Shown: one piece after another, positions 11,641 to 23,800 of the stretch
Numbering within the stretch: the stretch's first letter is position 1
Layout: the number at the start of each line of letters is the position of its first letter
Source: Rutpela maculata
Lineage: Eukaryota; Arthropoda; Insecta; Coleoptera; Cerambycidae
Direction of reading: 5' to 3'
Length of the DNA: 64,000 nucleotides
NCBI GenBank assembly: GCA_936432065.2
Contig: OW386292.2
Location: forward strand, 126,477,639 to 126,541,638
Made by a program: the position numbers and the translations under genes
Notes under the pieces: generated by a model
Told to the model about the DNA's origin: nothing
Database searches by the model: none
The model's input: the letters and a program-made list of their open reading frames with translations, nothing else

Positions 11641-11705
11641 TTCCGTCACTCGATCAGCGACGCGCAGCTACGCAGAGCGAGTTCGGCACTTAGATGGGTG
11701 ATCCA
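11641..11705 (+). repeat. 5S-rRNA-like segment (possible SINE3-type head)
   Basis: GAGCGAGTTCGGCACTTAGA followed by TGGGTGATCC resembles the 3' half of 5S rRNA, including the box C region (normally ACTTGGATGGGTGACC). The upstream CAGCTACGCAGAGCG is a weaker match to the 5S middle. The downstream 11710-11950 is unrelated sequence that could be a SINE body. It is too diverged to be a functional 5S gene. Confidence 0.35.
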
Positions 11706-11961
11706 TTATATTATCTAATAGTCGGTAGGCTGCCAACAGAGATAATTCTAGAGCTAGTGAACCACCTTGAAAGGCTTTGGCTGGCCTAGGAGACAATCCC
11801 GGGCTATTGAGCCGCTATGACAGATGGTGGGTGTACCAGGGTGTGTCAAAGTTGGTGGTAGAGGATCGTGGTTTGGAGTCCACGCTAAAACTGTAGATCC
11901 CTGGGCAAAATGGGCCATTCCGGCCTGATTGGCTAGGAAAAATAGGAGTACTATTTATATT

Positions 11962-12812
11962 ATTTCCACATCCAGTGGAAGTATATTAATGACAAAATTT
12001 TTTTGATTGTTCAAATAGGCTTAGGATGTCATGAAACGTCGACATTTTTAGTTTGAGCAAAAAAAAATTTCTGTCTGTCGGTCTGTCTGTAACTTTTTTT
12101 GTGCGCACGATTACTCTGGAACCGTTTAAGATATTGACTTGCAATTTGGCACACTTATGTATTTTAACGAGACCTGGAACTATATTATATTTTCATCCTA
12201 TTCCATTGAAGGGTAAATTGGGGTAAATGGAGGTAAATAGGTAAATCAAGCAGGTAAGAGACTATAAAATTGGTATTTAGTATACACAAGAGAAGCTGAT
12301 GTCTCAAAAAAATTTTGGCGTTAGCCACCCACATTACTACCCCCACCCTATTATAAAAGGGGATGAAAAAAATTGTGATTTAGTGTGTGTACAGGAACCA
12401 AAGGCCTCAAAATATTTTTTCTACAATTGTGTTGAAAGTCAAATTTTCTAACTTCAAAATGACTGCGGCAAAGAATTTGCCACACGCCTCGATTACATCT
12501 TCACAAATTTAAAATTTTATAAAAGACATTAAGAGAAATAACTTCAAAACCGTAGAAAAAATGATATGTAACACATGTGGCAAGCTTCATTGCAAAACTC
12601 GTATGATAGGAACACTCGCTGCGCTCGTGTTCCTACTTTCATACATCGTTTTGCGATGAAGCCCTTACAATATACAATTTATTACTTCATCCATACCCAC
12701 TACCACCCCCTATCACTACGCCCACTCCACTACCGATGTGGGATATCGTTTTATGGGTTTTTGGGGGTAGCAAATCTGGATGTGGAAGTAGTGATTCCTT
12801 GAGCAGCGGTTT
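11962..12812 (+). mobile_element. MITE family C, copy 1
   Basis: Begins with TTTCCACATCCAGTGGAAGT and ends near GGATGTGGAAGTAGTGATTC followed by a CAGCGGTTTT block. Internal landmarks shared with four other loci are a GTCTGTCTG tract, CTCTGGAACCGTTTAAGATA, GGTAAATTGGGGTAAATGG and CCGATGTGGGATATCGTTTT. Non-coding. Related copies lie at 15057-15775, 26530-26935, 28450-31235 (split) and 44340-44985. Confidence 0.8.
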
Positions 12813-12959
12813 TGATCATTATGTTTCTTTTTTCCTCAAAACATAAACACTTACAATAAAAAAAAATATAAAAATAAATAAATAAAATAATTAAATATTA
12901 GTTATAATATTTCTTGCACATTTCAAATAGTCTTCAATATCTTCAAATATTCTTGAAAG

Positions 12960-13097
12960 TGTTTCTTTTCCGTTTGTGATACTACAAACAAACTTTTTAT
13001 TCAGGCAGGCCATAGAGGAAAAAATAGCTTTGTAAAGATAGCATCAAATTGTAATATTGTAATACACCTTCATTAGCAATAAATTGAATTGAATTGA
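12960..13097 (+). mobile_element. Short retroposon 3' end with (AATTG)n tail
   Basis: The sequence ends CAATAAATTGAATTGAATTG, a pentanucleotide repeat tail of the kind left by non-LTR retrotransposition. Only a short untranslated 3' piece precedes it. Family not identified. Confidence 0.4.
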
Positions 13098-13689
13098 GTA
13101 TTTCAGAGCATTCTTGGTAGATTTCTTAATAAAATGTAAATGCAGGTTGATTTTTAAACATTATTTGGTAACGGCTCGATTTATTGAAGTGTAATAAGAA
13201 TAAGATATATTTTATTTGTAATAATCTGATTTTTTTAAAGAATTTTGAGAAATATATAAAAAACAGTTAGGGGTAAAAAACTGACAGCCACCTCCTAAAA
13301 CTACCCCGTAAGCCGAATGAAAAGAAGGTTTAAGTGATACTATGTAAAGTGGTGTCCAGACGGGCTATATTTAAATTTAAACTCTGCAATTTATATTTTA
13401 ATGCGGAGTTTAAAGTTATTGCAGAAAAAACTGATATTTACTATCCTCCCTTAAAGGAAGTGGGCCTCTGCGAGCATCTAGTCTATTCTGGCTCATTACT
13501 AAATATATTTCATCCAGAAAGTTCAGCATTTTGATAAAGAGGATAACCCTATTGGGTGAGAGATTGTCCAGATCTTCTGGTAGCAGTTGTCCTTTGCCAA
13601 TGAGTCGCAGCGCCATCTATACTTCAATCTGTAAAATTACTGTTTTTATTCAAAACTGATATCATTTATCTATCCTAGTGAACATCTTC

Positions 13690-14170
13690 TATATTATTGG
13701 ATGTAATGATTTTTTTTGTTGAAATTATGCCATCTGCACAATATGGGTTTTACGAAAAAAATTATGTGAGTACTAGTTACGAGACAAAAAATTTTTTGAA
13801 TTATTTTTAATTCCTAAATATATACAGAGTTGCTAAAAATGATTTTCAATTTAGAACTTTCTGAATTGAATTTTCTCATTTTCTTCAAATGGTACATCCC
13901 TTTATATTTTGCGACTCTGGGATGTAGAAATGAAAAACGAAAGTATTTTTGTGCATACATCCCCAGAGCTATATGAAACTATTTTCGATTTATTGAGCAA
14001 TGAGTACAAAATTCAAGAACAAACTTATACAAATAAAGATTTCTTCGAATAATTCGAAGATAAAGTTATTATAAATGCCCCCATAATTGTGACTGTAGTG
14101 ATTTTTTCAGTATGCACCTGCAGATGGCATTATTAAAAAAAGTTCATTACATCCAATTGGTTGGGAGATA
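13690..14170. mobile_element. Small MITE with ~45-bp inverted ends
   Basis: TTGGATGTAATGATTTTTTT and TTATGCCATCTGCA near 13697-13740 recur inverted as TGCAGATGGCATTATT and TTCATTACATCCAATTGG near 14120-14163. Interior is AT-rich and non-coding. Confidence 0.6.
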
Positions 14171-14629
14171 GTCAATAATATAGGAGTGAAAGTATTCAAA
14201 ATAGAACCTAAAAAAAATGTACTGATATACACAGCATTATATTTAAAAAAAGAGAGACTTGATCCAGTAGGATCGTCTTGGCTCTCTCTGTATATTCGAA
14301 AATAATTTCCGGTTGCAGACTTTTTTAATTTAGTTTACTTGTATTTATTTAAATTTATAGCTATCATAGAACTTGAACTATCGATGACCTACGCACTATT
14401 ACCCACCCTACTTGATACATTAACTAAAGAAATTCTTCTGATTGTTGAATTTCTTTATCAAAAGCATTTAAACGTACTCATTCCTGGGTTATGTTTCCTG
14501 TATACGCATGACTTCAGACATTAAATGAACGACTGTACAAGTAGACAGTCAAACTTCGTCTCAATCTTCCAACTCAAAATCTCCCAAAATCTACTATAGT
14601 CACAGAAGAAATGCAAACGGCAATCTTGT

Positions 14630-15010
14630 ATAAAGCTAAGAGAGACCATTATTAAAAGAATTCTGAGGGCCTTTTTTAAAAGTAATTTTAAAACCAATTG
14701 GTTTTATCTTAATCAGCCTTTATAACTTTCTGAAGACCTTGATAAAACTATTCATAAAACCAACAATAAATTCTAAAAGCATAATTTTGGCCTTAAGGGA
14801 CTATCTACAAACCGTTGTTTAAACTATTATAAAACCTCTTCGTAGTCATCATAAAACTAAAATGCTTTAGAACTGCACTTAAAAAAGCTATTTGCTCTGT
14901 TAATATGGTTATTTTTAATAAAAAGGTTTTATGCTTGCCGTCATATTAAAACTAAGTTGGTAATGTTGGCAAATTAGTCGCGTGTGTTGGTAATGGATAT
15001 TATAATAAGC
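14630..15010. repeat. ATAAAAC-motif cluster, left part
   Basis: The motif ATAAAAC or its reverse complement GTTTTAT recurs roughly every 20-50 bases. The same pattern reappears at 16840-17215. The two clusters look like subterminal motif arrays of one element that was later interrupted by MITE family C. Confidence 0.4.
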
Positions 15011-15056
15011 ATTTTCTGTTGTTCAGTTTTCAGCTGGCCTCTCTATACTGGTTAAG

Positions 15057-15775
15057 AAACCGCTGCCCAAGGAATCACTACTTCCACATCCAATTCTCTA
15101 TCCAGGTCACTCACAACGAAAAAACTTTGTATGTGGAAATAATTGTTTATGGAACTTTAATAATATAATATTTGAAATCCTCTACCCCAAAAACCCATAA
15201 AATGATACCCCACATCGGTAGTGGGGTGGGGGTTGTAATAGGGGGGCGGTAGTGGGGGTGGATGAAGTAAAAAAATGTTTTGAGGTTTCTGGTTCTTGTA
15301 CATACACTAAATCAAAAATGTTTTTCATCCCCTTTAATAAGGGGGTGGGGGTTGGTAATGGGGGGTGGCTAATGCCAAACATTTTTTTCAGATCTTAGCT
15401 TTTCTTGTATATACTAAATACCAATGTTATGGACTCTTACCTGCTTGATTTACCCATTTACCCCAAATTTACCCCAATTTACCCCCCAACCCTTCGACGG
15501 TACAAGATGAAAATATAATCTAGTTCTACATCTCGTTAAAGTACATATGTGTACCAAATTTCAAGTCAATATCTCAAACGGTTCCAGAGTAAACGTGCGC
15601 ACAAAAAAAGTTACAGACAGACCGACAGTCAGACAGACCAACAGACAGACAGAAATTTTTTTCGCTCAAACTTAAAATCTCGACGTTTCATGACATTTTA
15701 AGCCAATTTGAACAATAACAATTTTTAAAAATTTTTTTGTCGTTACTATACTTCCACTGGATGTGGAAGTAATTA
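15057..15775 (-). mobile_element. MITE family C, copy 2 (full length, inverted)
   Basis: Runs from AAACCGCTGCCCAAGGAATC to CTTCCACTGGATGTGGAAGT and is the reverse complement of copies 1 and 5 along its whole length. About 720 bp, non-coding. It sits between the two ATAAAAC-motif clusters. Confidence 0.8.
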
Positions 15776-16839
15776 TCAAGTTCAGTAGGTACTCACGGTG
15801 AGTGAAAATTGAGCTGCGCATTAAATTGAACTGATAATGTCACAACCAGTAGGTCGAAAAATACGGAGGCCCTTGAAAAATACTGAAAATTTTTAAAAAT
15901 ATTTTATAATTCAATTTTTTTAAAAAAAGTTTTATTTTTTGTTCACATCAACTTAAATCACACTTTAGTAATAATAGTGATTATTTTAGTCCTTATTACT
16001 CATAAATTGTAGCAAAAATTGCTAAGTAATTCTTCATTTGAATAATTCCAACATGACTTTTGTTTACAAAGATATTTTTGTAGAAAAATTACGATTTTTG
16101 ATTAAAATTTGTTGGTTGCTGGCAATGCCACAACAAGAGTATTTGTATTTGTATCCTAATATTGTCACAATACTCTCATACAAGAGCATTTACTACTAAT
16201 TACAACCAATTTAAGTCTTCTTACATTTATGTAAGTCCATTTGGTATTGTCTAATACCAATTGATCTCGTCTAACACCATTTGACCTTCATTAAGATTTG
16301 TTGGATTTATTCACAACCACCATAAAACCTGTTGCCCAAAAATATTTGACTTTTTTGGCGTTTATTTGCATATAACCTCACACTTTTTAATTACTTTTTC
16401 CTTACCTTAGCTGTGCTCTAATTGCTCTGAAAGGGTCGGCTATATGCCCTTATACCCAGATGCAGTGAACTGCACTAGAATGTGAATAAAACAGCAAAAA
16501 GATATAAATAAGAACAAGAAGATCAACTCTCACATTTATTTGATTACTTTGATTAGTCAAATGTGTGATGTGGCTCTAACTGTTTAAAGTAAGTATCAGG
16601 TTGAAACTATGGTATTCAGAATACAGTTAATACAGAAATCCTTGTTAGAAGGCAAAAACAGGCACTTGATGTTGACAAAAAAACAGTGTCATCACTAACC
16701 TACCTAAATCGCGCGACAATTTATAAATAACTCTCTGTCAAATGCAACAAAACTATTCCATTATAAAATATATTTCCATATTTAATTTCTTAAGATACTT
16801 CACACAAAAGTAATTAAAAATTTATTTATCCATCTGTCA
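15776..16839. other. Unassigned sequence between motif clusters
   Basis: AT-rich with no protein homology seen. It may be the interior of the element whose ends are the ATAAAAC-motif clusters. Confidence 0.35.
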
Positions 16840-17215
16840 AACTGCAACTTTTGCGGTTTTATGAAGGAGTTTGTCCAGACTAAACGGTTCTTATGTTACA
16901 TTTGGCATTATACAAGCCATTACAGCTTTATAGCAGTTTTATAATTAGTATATTCAGGTGCCGCATACTGGTTTTATGAACGTTGTCTCTGAGATAAATT
17001 GGTTTCCTAAGCCAAATGATTTTATCATGGTAGTGCTGACCACCACCATAAAACCTTTACAAGTGGCAATAGACTCGATTTAAAACAAATGCTAAATGGT
17101 ATTGAAACTCTTAATAAAACTACTTAGGCTGAAAGAGTTGTTAGCCTGCTACACCACCGCTATAAAACCATTTAGCAAACTTATATCCTCAATTACAAAA
17201 CTTATCAAGTCCACA
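16840..17215. repeat. ATAAAAC-motif cluster, right part
   Basis: GGTTTTATGA, CATAAAACC, ATAAAACTA and TATAAAACCATT variants are spread over 370 bp on both strands. Probable partner of 14630-15010. Confidence 0.4.
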
Positions 17216-17219
17216 TAGC

Positions 17220-17480
17220 ATTTAAATCTTTACTTGGGCAAGCTGCGACCGATAAGCAATCAGTACGATACCTCATACACGATTGCCCACTAAGAACCTT
17301 CGACGGAAATGCTAGCGACTTCCTGTTTGTAACGGGCGAATCAATAGATTATATTCTTAACCTAGATGTTAATTTGTAATCGCCAAACATTTGTTAATAT
17401 ACTTCTATGTGCTATTTCTCTTTTAATTTTGTGATGTGCAATATGCCATACGCTAAATAAATCCCTCAAAAAAAGAAAAA
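17220..17480 (+). mobile_element. Non-LTR retrotransposon 3' end with poly(A)-type tail
   Basis: The frame starting at 17222 reads HDCPLRTFDGNASDFLFV and ends with ILNLDVNL before a stop. This resembles the last residues of Jockey/R1-like ORF2 proteins (a C-terminal H..CPL..F.G pattern and a hydrophobic LD.NL end). It is followed by AAATAAATCCC and an A-rich end. The preceding coding part is missing. It lies just downstream of the gene B 3' end. Confidence 0.6.
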
Positions 17481-17545
17481 CAAAGAATGTACTCAGGACT
17501 ATTTAATAAAAAACACATCATTATAATAGCGTTAGTGGTAAACCT

Positions 17546-17847
17546 TTAGACACTGCCTGTCGGCAAGGTCTGCACGCCGATTGGGTAAATCTCTGAGTTT
17601 CCTGCGCTATTGATTATAGAAACTCTCAATATGTACATGTTGTCGGGTAGCAGATTTTCTAGACTTGTCGTGAAGAGCGGCCTTTCAGGTATATCATAGA
17701 CTGGGAAGGTTCTGTGCAAGAATGGTAGGCCTTCAACATCCACTTGAGTAATTGTGCAGCGGTTAACTGAGTACGATGGCAAACTCCAACTTATATTGGC
17801 GTAAGTATCTCCCAGATTTAGACTTTCCAGTACTGGAAGTGGCGCAA
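17546..17847 (-). CDS. Gene B exon 4: third FN3-like domain and stop
   Basis: The acceptor is TTTACAG at 17854-17848. The exon supplies two bases to the split codon, then 99 residues and TAA. Visible features are APLPVLESL, ANISWSLPSYSVNRC, LPDNMYILRVSIINSAGNSE and a short polar tail. The second Cys of domains 1 and 2 is replaced here by Asp (LPDNMY). The gene C counterpart (54896-55197) has exactly the same length, 302 nt. Confidence 0.87.
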
Positions 17848-20800
17848 CTGTAAAGGAAATGCATGTTAGATTAGAACATTTTTAGGTTTTTGTAAAGTGT
17901 ATATACAGCTGCACAAATTAGCTATTTGAGCAATAAGTTAGGAATACTGATTTTTTTCATATCAGGCGTAGAATTTTTGATCATGTTAAAAAATACGCCA
18001 TATAAGAAACACTTCTCCTACGTATGTCATACAAGTTTTTCTGCTAGTGTATGGAGAAAAGAAAAGCACATATCTTTAATTTGTACAGTTGACATTTATA
18101 TTGTTATGTGTTTCAACCCCCCCAGAGACACGTAGAAAAATCTAGAAGATTACAGACATCCTCTGGAACATTGTGGAATGGGCTGAAATGTAGTGGAAAG
18201 ACCCAGAACACATAACCTAGGCTACATAAAGGAATTAACAGTTCAGTTTAGTAGACAGTTCTAATGGTCAGTTGAAGGAGCAGTTCAGTACAGACAGTGA
18301 TTGGAGAAACATTAAGAAGGAAACAAAGTGATCAAAAGTAACTGAATTATTGAGTTACATAGTACACAGTGTAATATTAGTAAAGTAATTAGTTGTAGTA
18401 ATTAGTACGTAAGTTAATAAATTAGTGTTTAGTGTTACCCTGGTGTTATAATTTCAGGATCCACGATACAGGGTGTTTACAAAAAAAAGTGTAAACACGC
18501 AACAATTGGAGTCAGAAGCGGCATTATGACAGAAGATTTCTGGACTGTTCGAGAAGGTTTCTACAGTGTTCTTCTGTGGTAACATGGAGAAATGACTTAC
18601 GAGACATTGTTTAAGGACTATTTTTGAACTCAAAGCTGTGACAAGTGCGTAATTCTCTGTTTTTTTATGAAATAAAAAAACGGTAAACTTTTGAAAAAAA
18701 AAACGCTCTGCTTGAATTTGGAGCTGAGATACGTTAGTTTTTACGTTTAGGTCACTTATAAATAAACAAATCGATATTTCTTCTTAAACTTTGGGCTGGT
18801 TATTCTCCAATGCTTATTATTTCGTATGTGCTATTTGAAGATAATCCATAGCTACAAGTGTTAAAATAACATCGAATAAAGTGGCTTTGAGAACATAAAG
18901 CACATTTTCATTTTTTTTTAACTTTTTTAATTTTAGTCATGAAAATGGTCAACCAACCTGACTCAAACAACTACCCTTATGTTCATGTATACAGCTTTCA
19001 AAAACTTTTAATATCACTGATACAATAAAAAAATATATTTCGGTAGCAAGATTTGAACCCTAGACGTCCATATCCTGAATAAAAAGTGTTAGTTGCCGCA
19101 CCCACTGGGCTATCTAACGACTAAAGTTCAGTTTGTGAAAGCATAATATAACATTTTAGACATATTTGGAGATTTTCGGATTTCCAGCTAAATCGCTAAA
19201 TACTACATTTTCAGGCCTCTATACAGTATCTTTCAACAATTGTAGCTTTATATTATTTTCAAGTAGCAGAGACAAAATAATAGACATTGGAGAATTACCA
19301 ATCCAAATTTCAATAAAAAATATCGATTTGTTTATTTATAAGTGACCTAAACGTAAAAACTAACGCATCTGGGCTCCAAATGTAAGTAGAACATTATTGT
19401 TTTTGTTTTAAGTTGGCTTTTTTAATCTACTTTCATTACTCCTTTACCGTTTTTTATTTCATAAAAAAACAGGAATTTATTTGAATTTACTTAAAGTACT
19501 TATAAAAAGCTACAATTTGAGCCACGCACACATTTCTTGGTTTTGATGGCAGGATTTCAGAAAGTTCTAGCAACGATTGTATATTTGAGCCATTTTAATA
19601 ATCATTTTGATTTGAAATTTTAAGTGGTGATCGTACTTTATAAGAGCCATATTTCTCCAAAATTTCATTGAATATCATCCATTATTTTTGAAAGAACAGT
19701 GATTTGTTTAGAAACGCATACATTTGCAATATTAAATTGGAATGAATTGTACAGCTCATAACGAACATTTTCCTTCTTTTTGTTGTTTTCCATAGATTTC
19801 GAGATATTCAAAGAAAACCGATGGAAGGCACGGCCTAAAAAATTAAATTGTTTAAATAAACAATACCCCGACCTCGCAGAAACTGGAAAACTGAACTGTG
19901 AACTTAAGTTGATCTCCTGAACACGTTAATACAAAAAAATTGCCCTACCAGACAATTCACATTGCGAATTTTTTAGTCCTAATTTGACTAAATAAATGAA
20001 AACTTTGAACCTGTTAGGTATCTTTAAGCATCTGAAAATTATTCTTCCTGGCTGTAAATGTATGACCCTGAAAAGTGTATAAGAAAATTACTTACCTTCT
20101 TGCGGTGCTACATATTCAAGCAAATTTATCGGTCCCTCCGACTGGAGATTGTAAATTGCCATAATTCCAAATGAGTACCGTCCACAGGGTACCAAGTCAT
20201 TTAAGAAAATATTGTTACGTTCTGTGTAGATGTCCCTGGGAATTGGAGACACTGAATCATGAATCACTAGTCGGAAGCCTCGTGCACAATGCGAAAATTT
20301 GTCCGTTACTTGCCAATTCAAGAAAGTAGCTTCATCTTGCACGGATGCCGCAAAGGAAGTTATCGTGAGATCTGCACCTAAAAAAGTAAACAAAACATTT
20401 AACTTAATATACTAATAATAACATAATAATGGAATTTTATTTACATATATTCATAATTGGCATATATGGTAATTCCATGTAGTTATGTATAGGGTTATTT
20501 TTTATATTTTAACCCTCCCCCATTAACTCCTATGTTTTTAGAGTTCTAAAAAAAGTTGGATCCAAAAATTATAGGGTTGCATCTACATATTTTAAAATAC
20601 AACGAAAAAAAATAATAACCTGCATGCAAGTCATGTGATATAAAACTGAGGGTAATTATTTTTAAAGAACACCCTAACCTGTATATTTTTACAATTTTTT
20701 TTTAGATATTTTTTCCCTGATATGTAACATATAAGGGTTAATCGGTCTAGCTGCAACATTTTTTGACATATGGGACATTAGATATGCTCCAAATATGCAA

Positions 20801-23800
20801 GTAGGTATTTTATGGTTACCGATGGAAGCACACTAATTCCTTACTACCCACAAGGTCGTGACTGATTATACAATGAAATTGTTATTGCTAGTCCAGTCGA
20901 ATTAGACATCATAAAAAATTTTGCGTACTGCGGACTTTTTTTTGTGGAAGTTGTTTAAGAGGACATAATAAGCAAGCACAGAAAACTACACCCTGCTACA
21001 GCATGTGCGTCCCCTATTTTTAGGGGTTGAAACTTTGAAATTTTACTTATGTGTCCATATCTTTTTCCCTATTACCCGTAGGGCTCTTTACCAAGTTACA
21101 CTTTTTGAAGATTCATCCCTCCTCTACATAATATACATATTACACATTTGCCGTAGGACAAAAGGTTTTGGCTGTACGAGGCCGGAAAGGTAGCGCTGTA
21201 CGAATTTGTACAGAAGAAACGGCTATTATTTCCAATCTACAATACTACACATACTAATGCCCTTAAGGAGGGATGATGATTTGTGAAAAAACTTTCATCG
21301 AATACCACGCGGTTTTCATGATACGGAATTTTGAAATTTTGAAACCCTTTTTTAAAAAAAAGTGAACCTACTTTTTTCGCCCATTTTTCTTTCATGCATG
21401 TACGACCCTAATATAAGAAAATTTACGTTGGTTTCATTTTAATACATTCGTTGGTTTAGGAATTAGACAGCAAAATATACCAAAAATGGCTATTTTGGTA
21501 TTGTTGCATTAAAAAAACCAAAACCAGTATAATTCTAGTAAGCGTTTCTGTTAGAGATTGTAATTTACCGGAAGTTTTAATAACCGGTAAATCGGTAAAT
21601 AAAAATGTAAATAACCGGTTAACCGGTATTTACCGGTAACACAGCCCCACAAGAAAAAAAAAAGTTCAGACCAGCGAACCAGACCCATGTATCCCCATGT
21701 ATTTTCGGTCGCTGAATTCGAATCCGAGGTCAAAAAAATTCGTACACCCCAAAATCTTGAGCTAGAGCCAAAAAACACCCCAGGACTGGGGTAAAAAGAA
21801 TATTAAGCTACGAGAATAGTTGTTACATCCTAATCTATCGAATTATACAAATTAAGGTTAAACAGCAGCGTACATACAATAGATCTGAAACACACCCCCA
21901 GTGGGGGGTGAAAACTAGCCCCCATTTATAAAAAAATCGATCCAAAACAGCAGTGAAAGGTCTAAGTTTTGTTAAAGTGCATCAGATTACATCATCAAGT
22001 GCATCAGATCCGACGTAATCTTCATAAACTGCCCGTATAGGGTTGAGAACAACCACCCTTAAGTTTAAAGGACACAAAACAAGAGAAAATGTAAAATCCG
22101 ACAGGATTTCTATTTTGCGTAGTACTCTAAAATAGAACTAGAAACTTACGTACCATCAACGCCCTACAGTGTCAACCCTCAGATGTTGTGAAAACTACCC
22201 CCTATGTAAGATATATCTATAAAAAGTTACAGTGACTTCTATAAAAATTCGAAACACCTACGTTGTGTGGAAGTGAGAAGAAACTAGACTATGTTCGGCG
22301 CTGTGCTTGAAAACCACCCCCATGGGGTTCCGTAGGACTCTGGAAGTGTGCAACACGATTTTTGCTAATCATAGCATAAAAATGTAAATCCGGTTAGTTT
22401 CTCTCTGTTTTTCCAGCATCCTACAGATATAGGGGTGGTATTTCGCAACCCCGTGGGGCTGGTTTTCAAGCATAGCGTCGAACATAGTCTAGTTTCTTCT
22501 CACTTCCACATAACGCAGGTGTTTCGAATTTTTACACCACATTTTTATACTGTAACTTTTTAGTTTAGGGGGTAGTTTTCACACCCTCTGAGGGTTGACA
22601 CTGTAGGGCGTTAATGATACGTAAGTTTCTAGTTCTATTTTAGAGTACTACGCAATTTCAGCCAATCATAGCATTCATGAAAATAGAAATCCTGTTGGAT
22701 TTTACGTTTTTTCTTGTTTTTCTCGTGTCCTTTAAACTTGAAGGTGGTTGTTCTCAACCCTATAGGGGCAGTTTATGAAGATTACGTTGGACCTGATGAA
22801 GTTTGTTATCACTTTAACAAAATTTGGACATTTCGAGCTTTTTCAGTACTCATTGATGTTTTCGATCGATTTCTCACCCCTCCCTGGGGGTGTGTTTCAT
22901 ATCTGTTGTATGTACGCTGCTGTTTAACCTTAATTTGTATAATTCGATAGATTAGGATGTAACAACTATTCTCGTAGCTTAATATTCTTTTTACCCCAGT
23001 CCAGGGGTGTTTTTTGGCTCTAACTCAAGATTTTGGGGGTGTACGAATTTTTTTGACCTCGGATTCGGATTCAGCGACCCAAAATACATAGGAACACATG
23101 GGTCTGGTTCGCTGGTCTGAACTTTTTTTTTTTTTGTGGGGCTGTGTAATTTTTAGAATTAATGATTAGGGTGGCAAAAATGACAATTGTCTTTTTCCAT
23201 GTACAAAATTATCTAAATTTAACAAAAAACATTTTTATATACGTATAATTAATATAATTAGGCTTTGAGAAACATATTTTTTCCAAATTGAAATTCGCTT
23301 ACAGTCGATTGAAAAAATTATACAGTTTTGCGAAAGAAATATCTAGAGAGTGTAAATCAAAATTTTGTGATTCACTCGTATTATCTTTAGTTGATTATGG
23401 TGATGTTGTATATGGAAAGTTATTATCGGCGACAGCAAAAAAGAAAATTCAAAAACTTCAAAATTCATGTATGCGTTATATTTACAGTATCCCATATAGA
23501 CAACATATATCACCACATCTAAATAAACATAGCATATTAAACTTGGAAAACCGCAATCGTTTACACATGCTCACACTTATTTGGCGAATAATTCATAAAG
23601 ACGAACCTCAGTACTTAAAAAATAAGTTAGTTTCACGAAATCACTTGCATAATACAAGATACATACAAAATTTTTTGGTGCCTCAGCATGAAACTGCGAT
23701 TTTTCAAAGATCATGTACGTATTTTGCATCTCATCTTTGGAATGAACTTCCAAATGAATATAAACAATATAAATCGAAAATTTTTTTTTATTAAAGTTGT

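Noticed and set aside
12060..12100. GTCTGTCTG tract as an independent microsatellite locus
   Set aside because: It recurs at the same internal position in every MITE family C copy, so it is part of that element.
13416..13616. Minus strand frame LIGKGQLLPEDLDNLSPNR
   Set aside because: Open for 66 codons and slightly protein-like, but no motif, start context or splice support; could be a retroelement scrap.
21005..21193. Frames starting MRPLFLGVETLKF here and on the minus strand at 26300-26037
   Set aside because: Mirror copies within the arms of the fold-back element; non-conserved ends and no family match.
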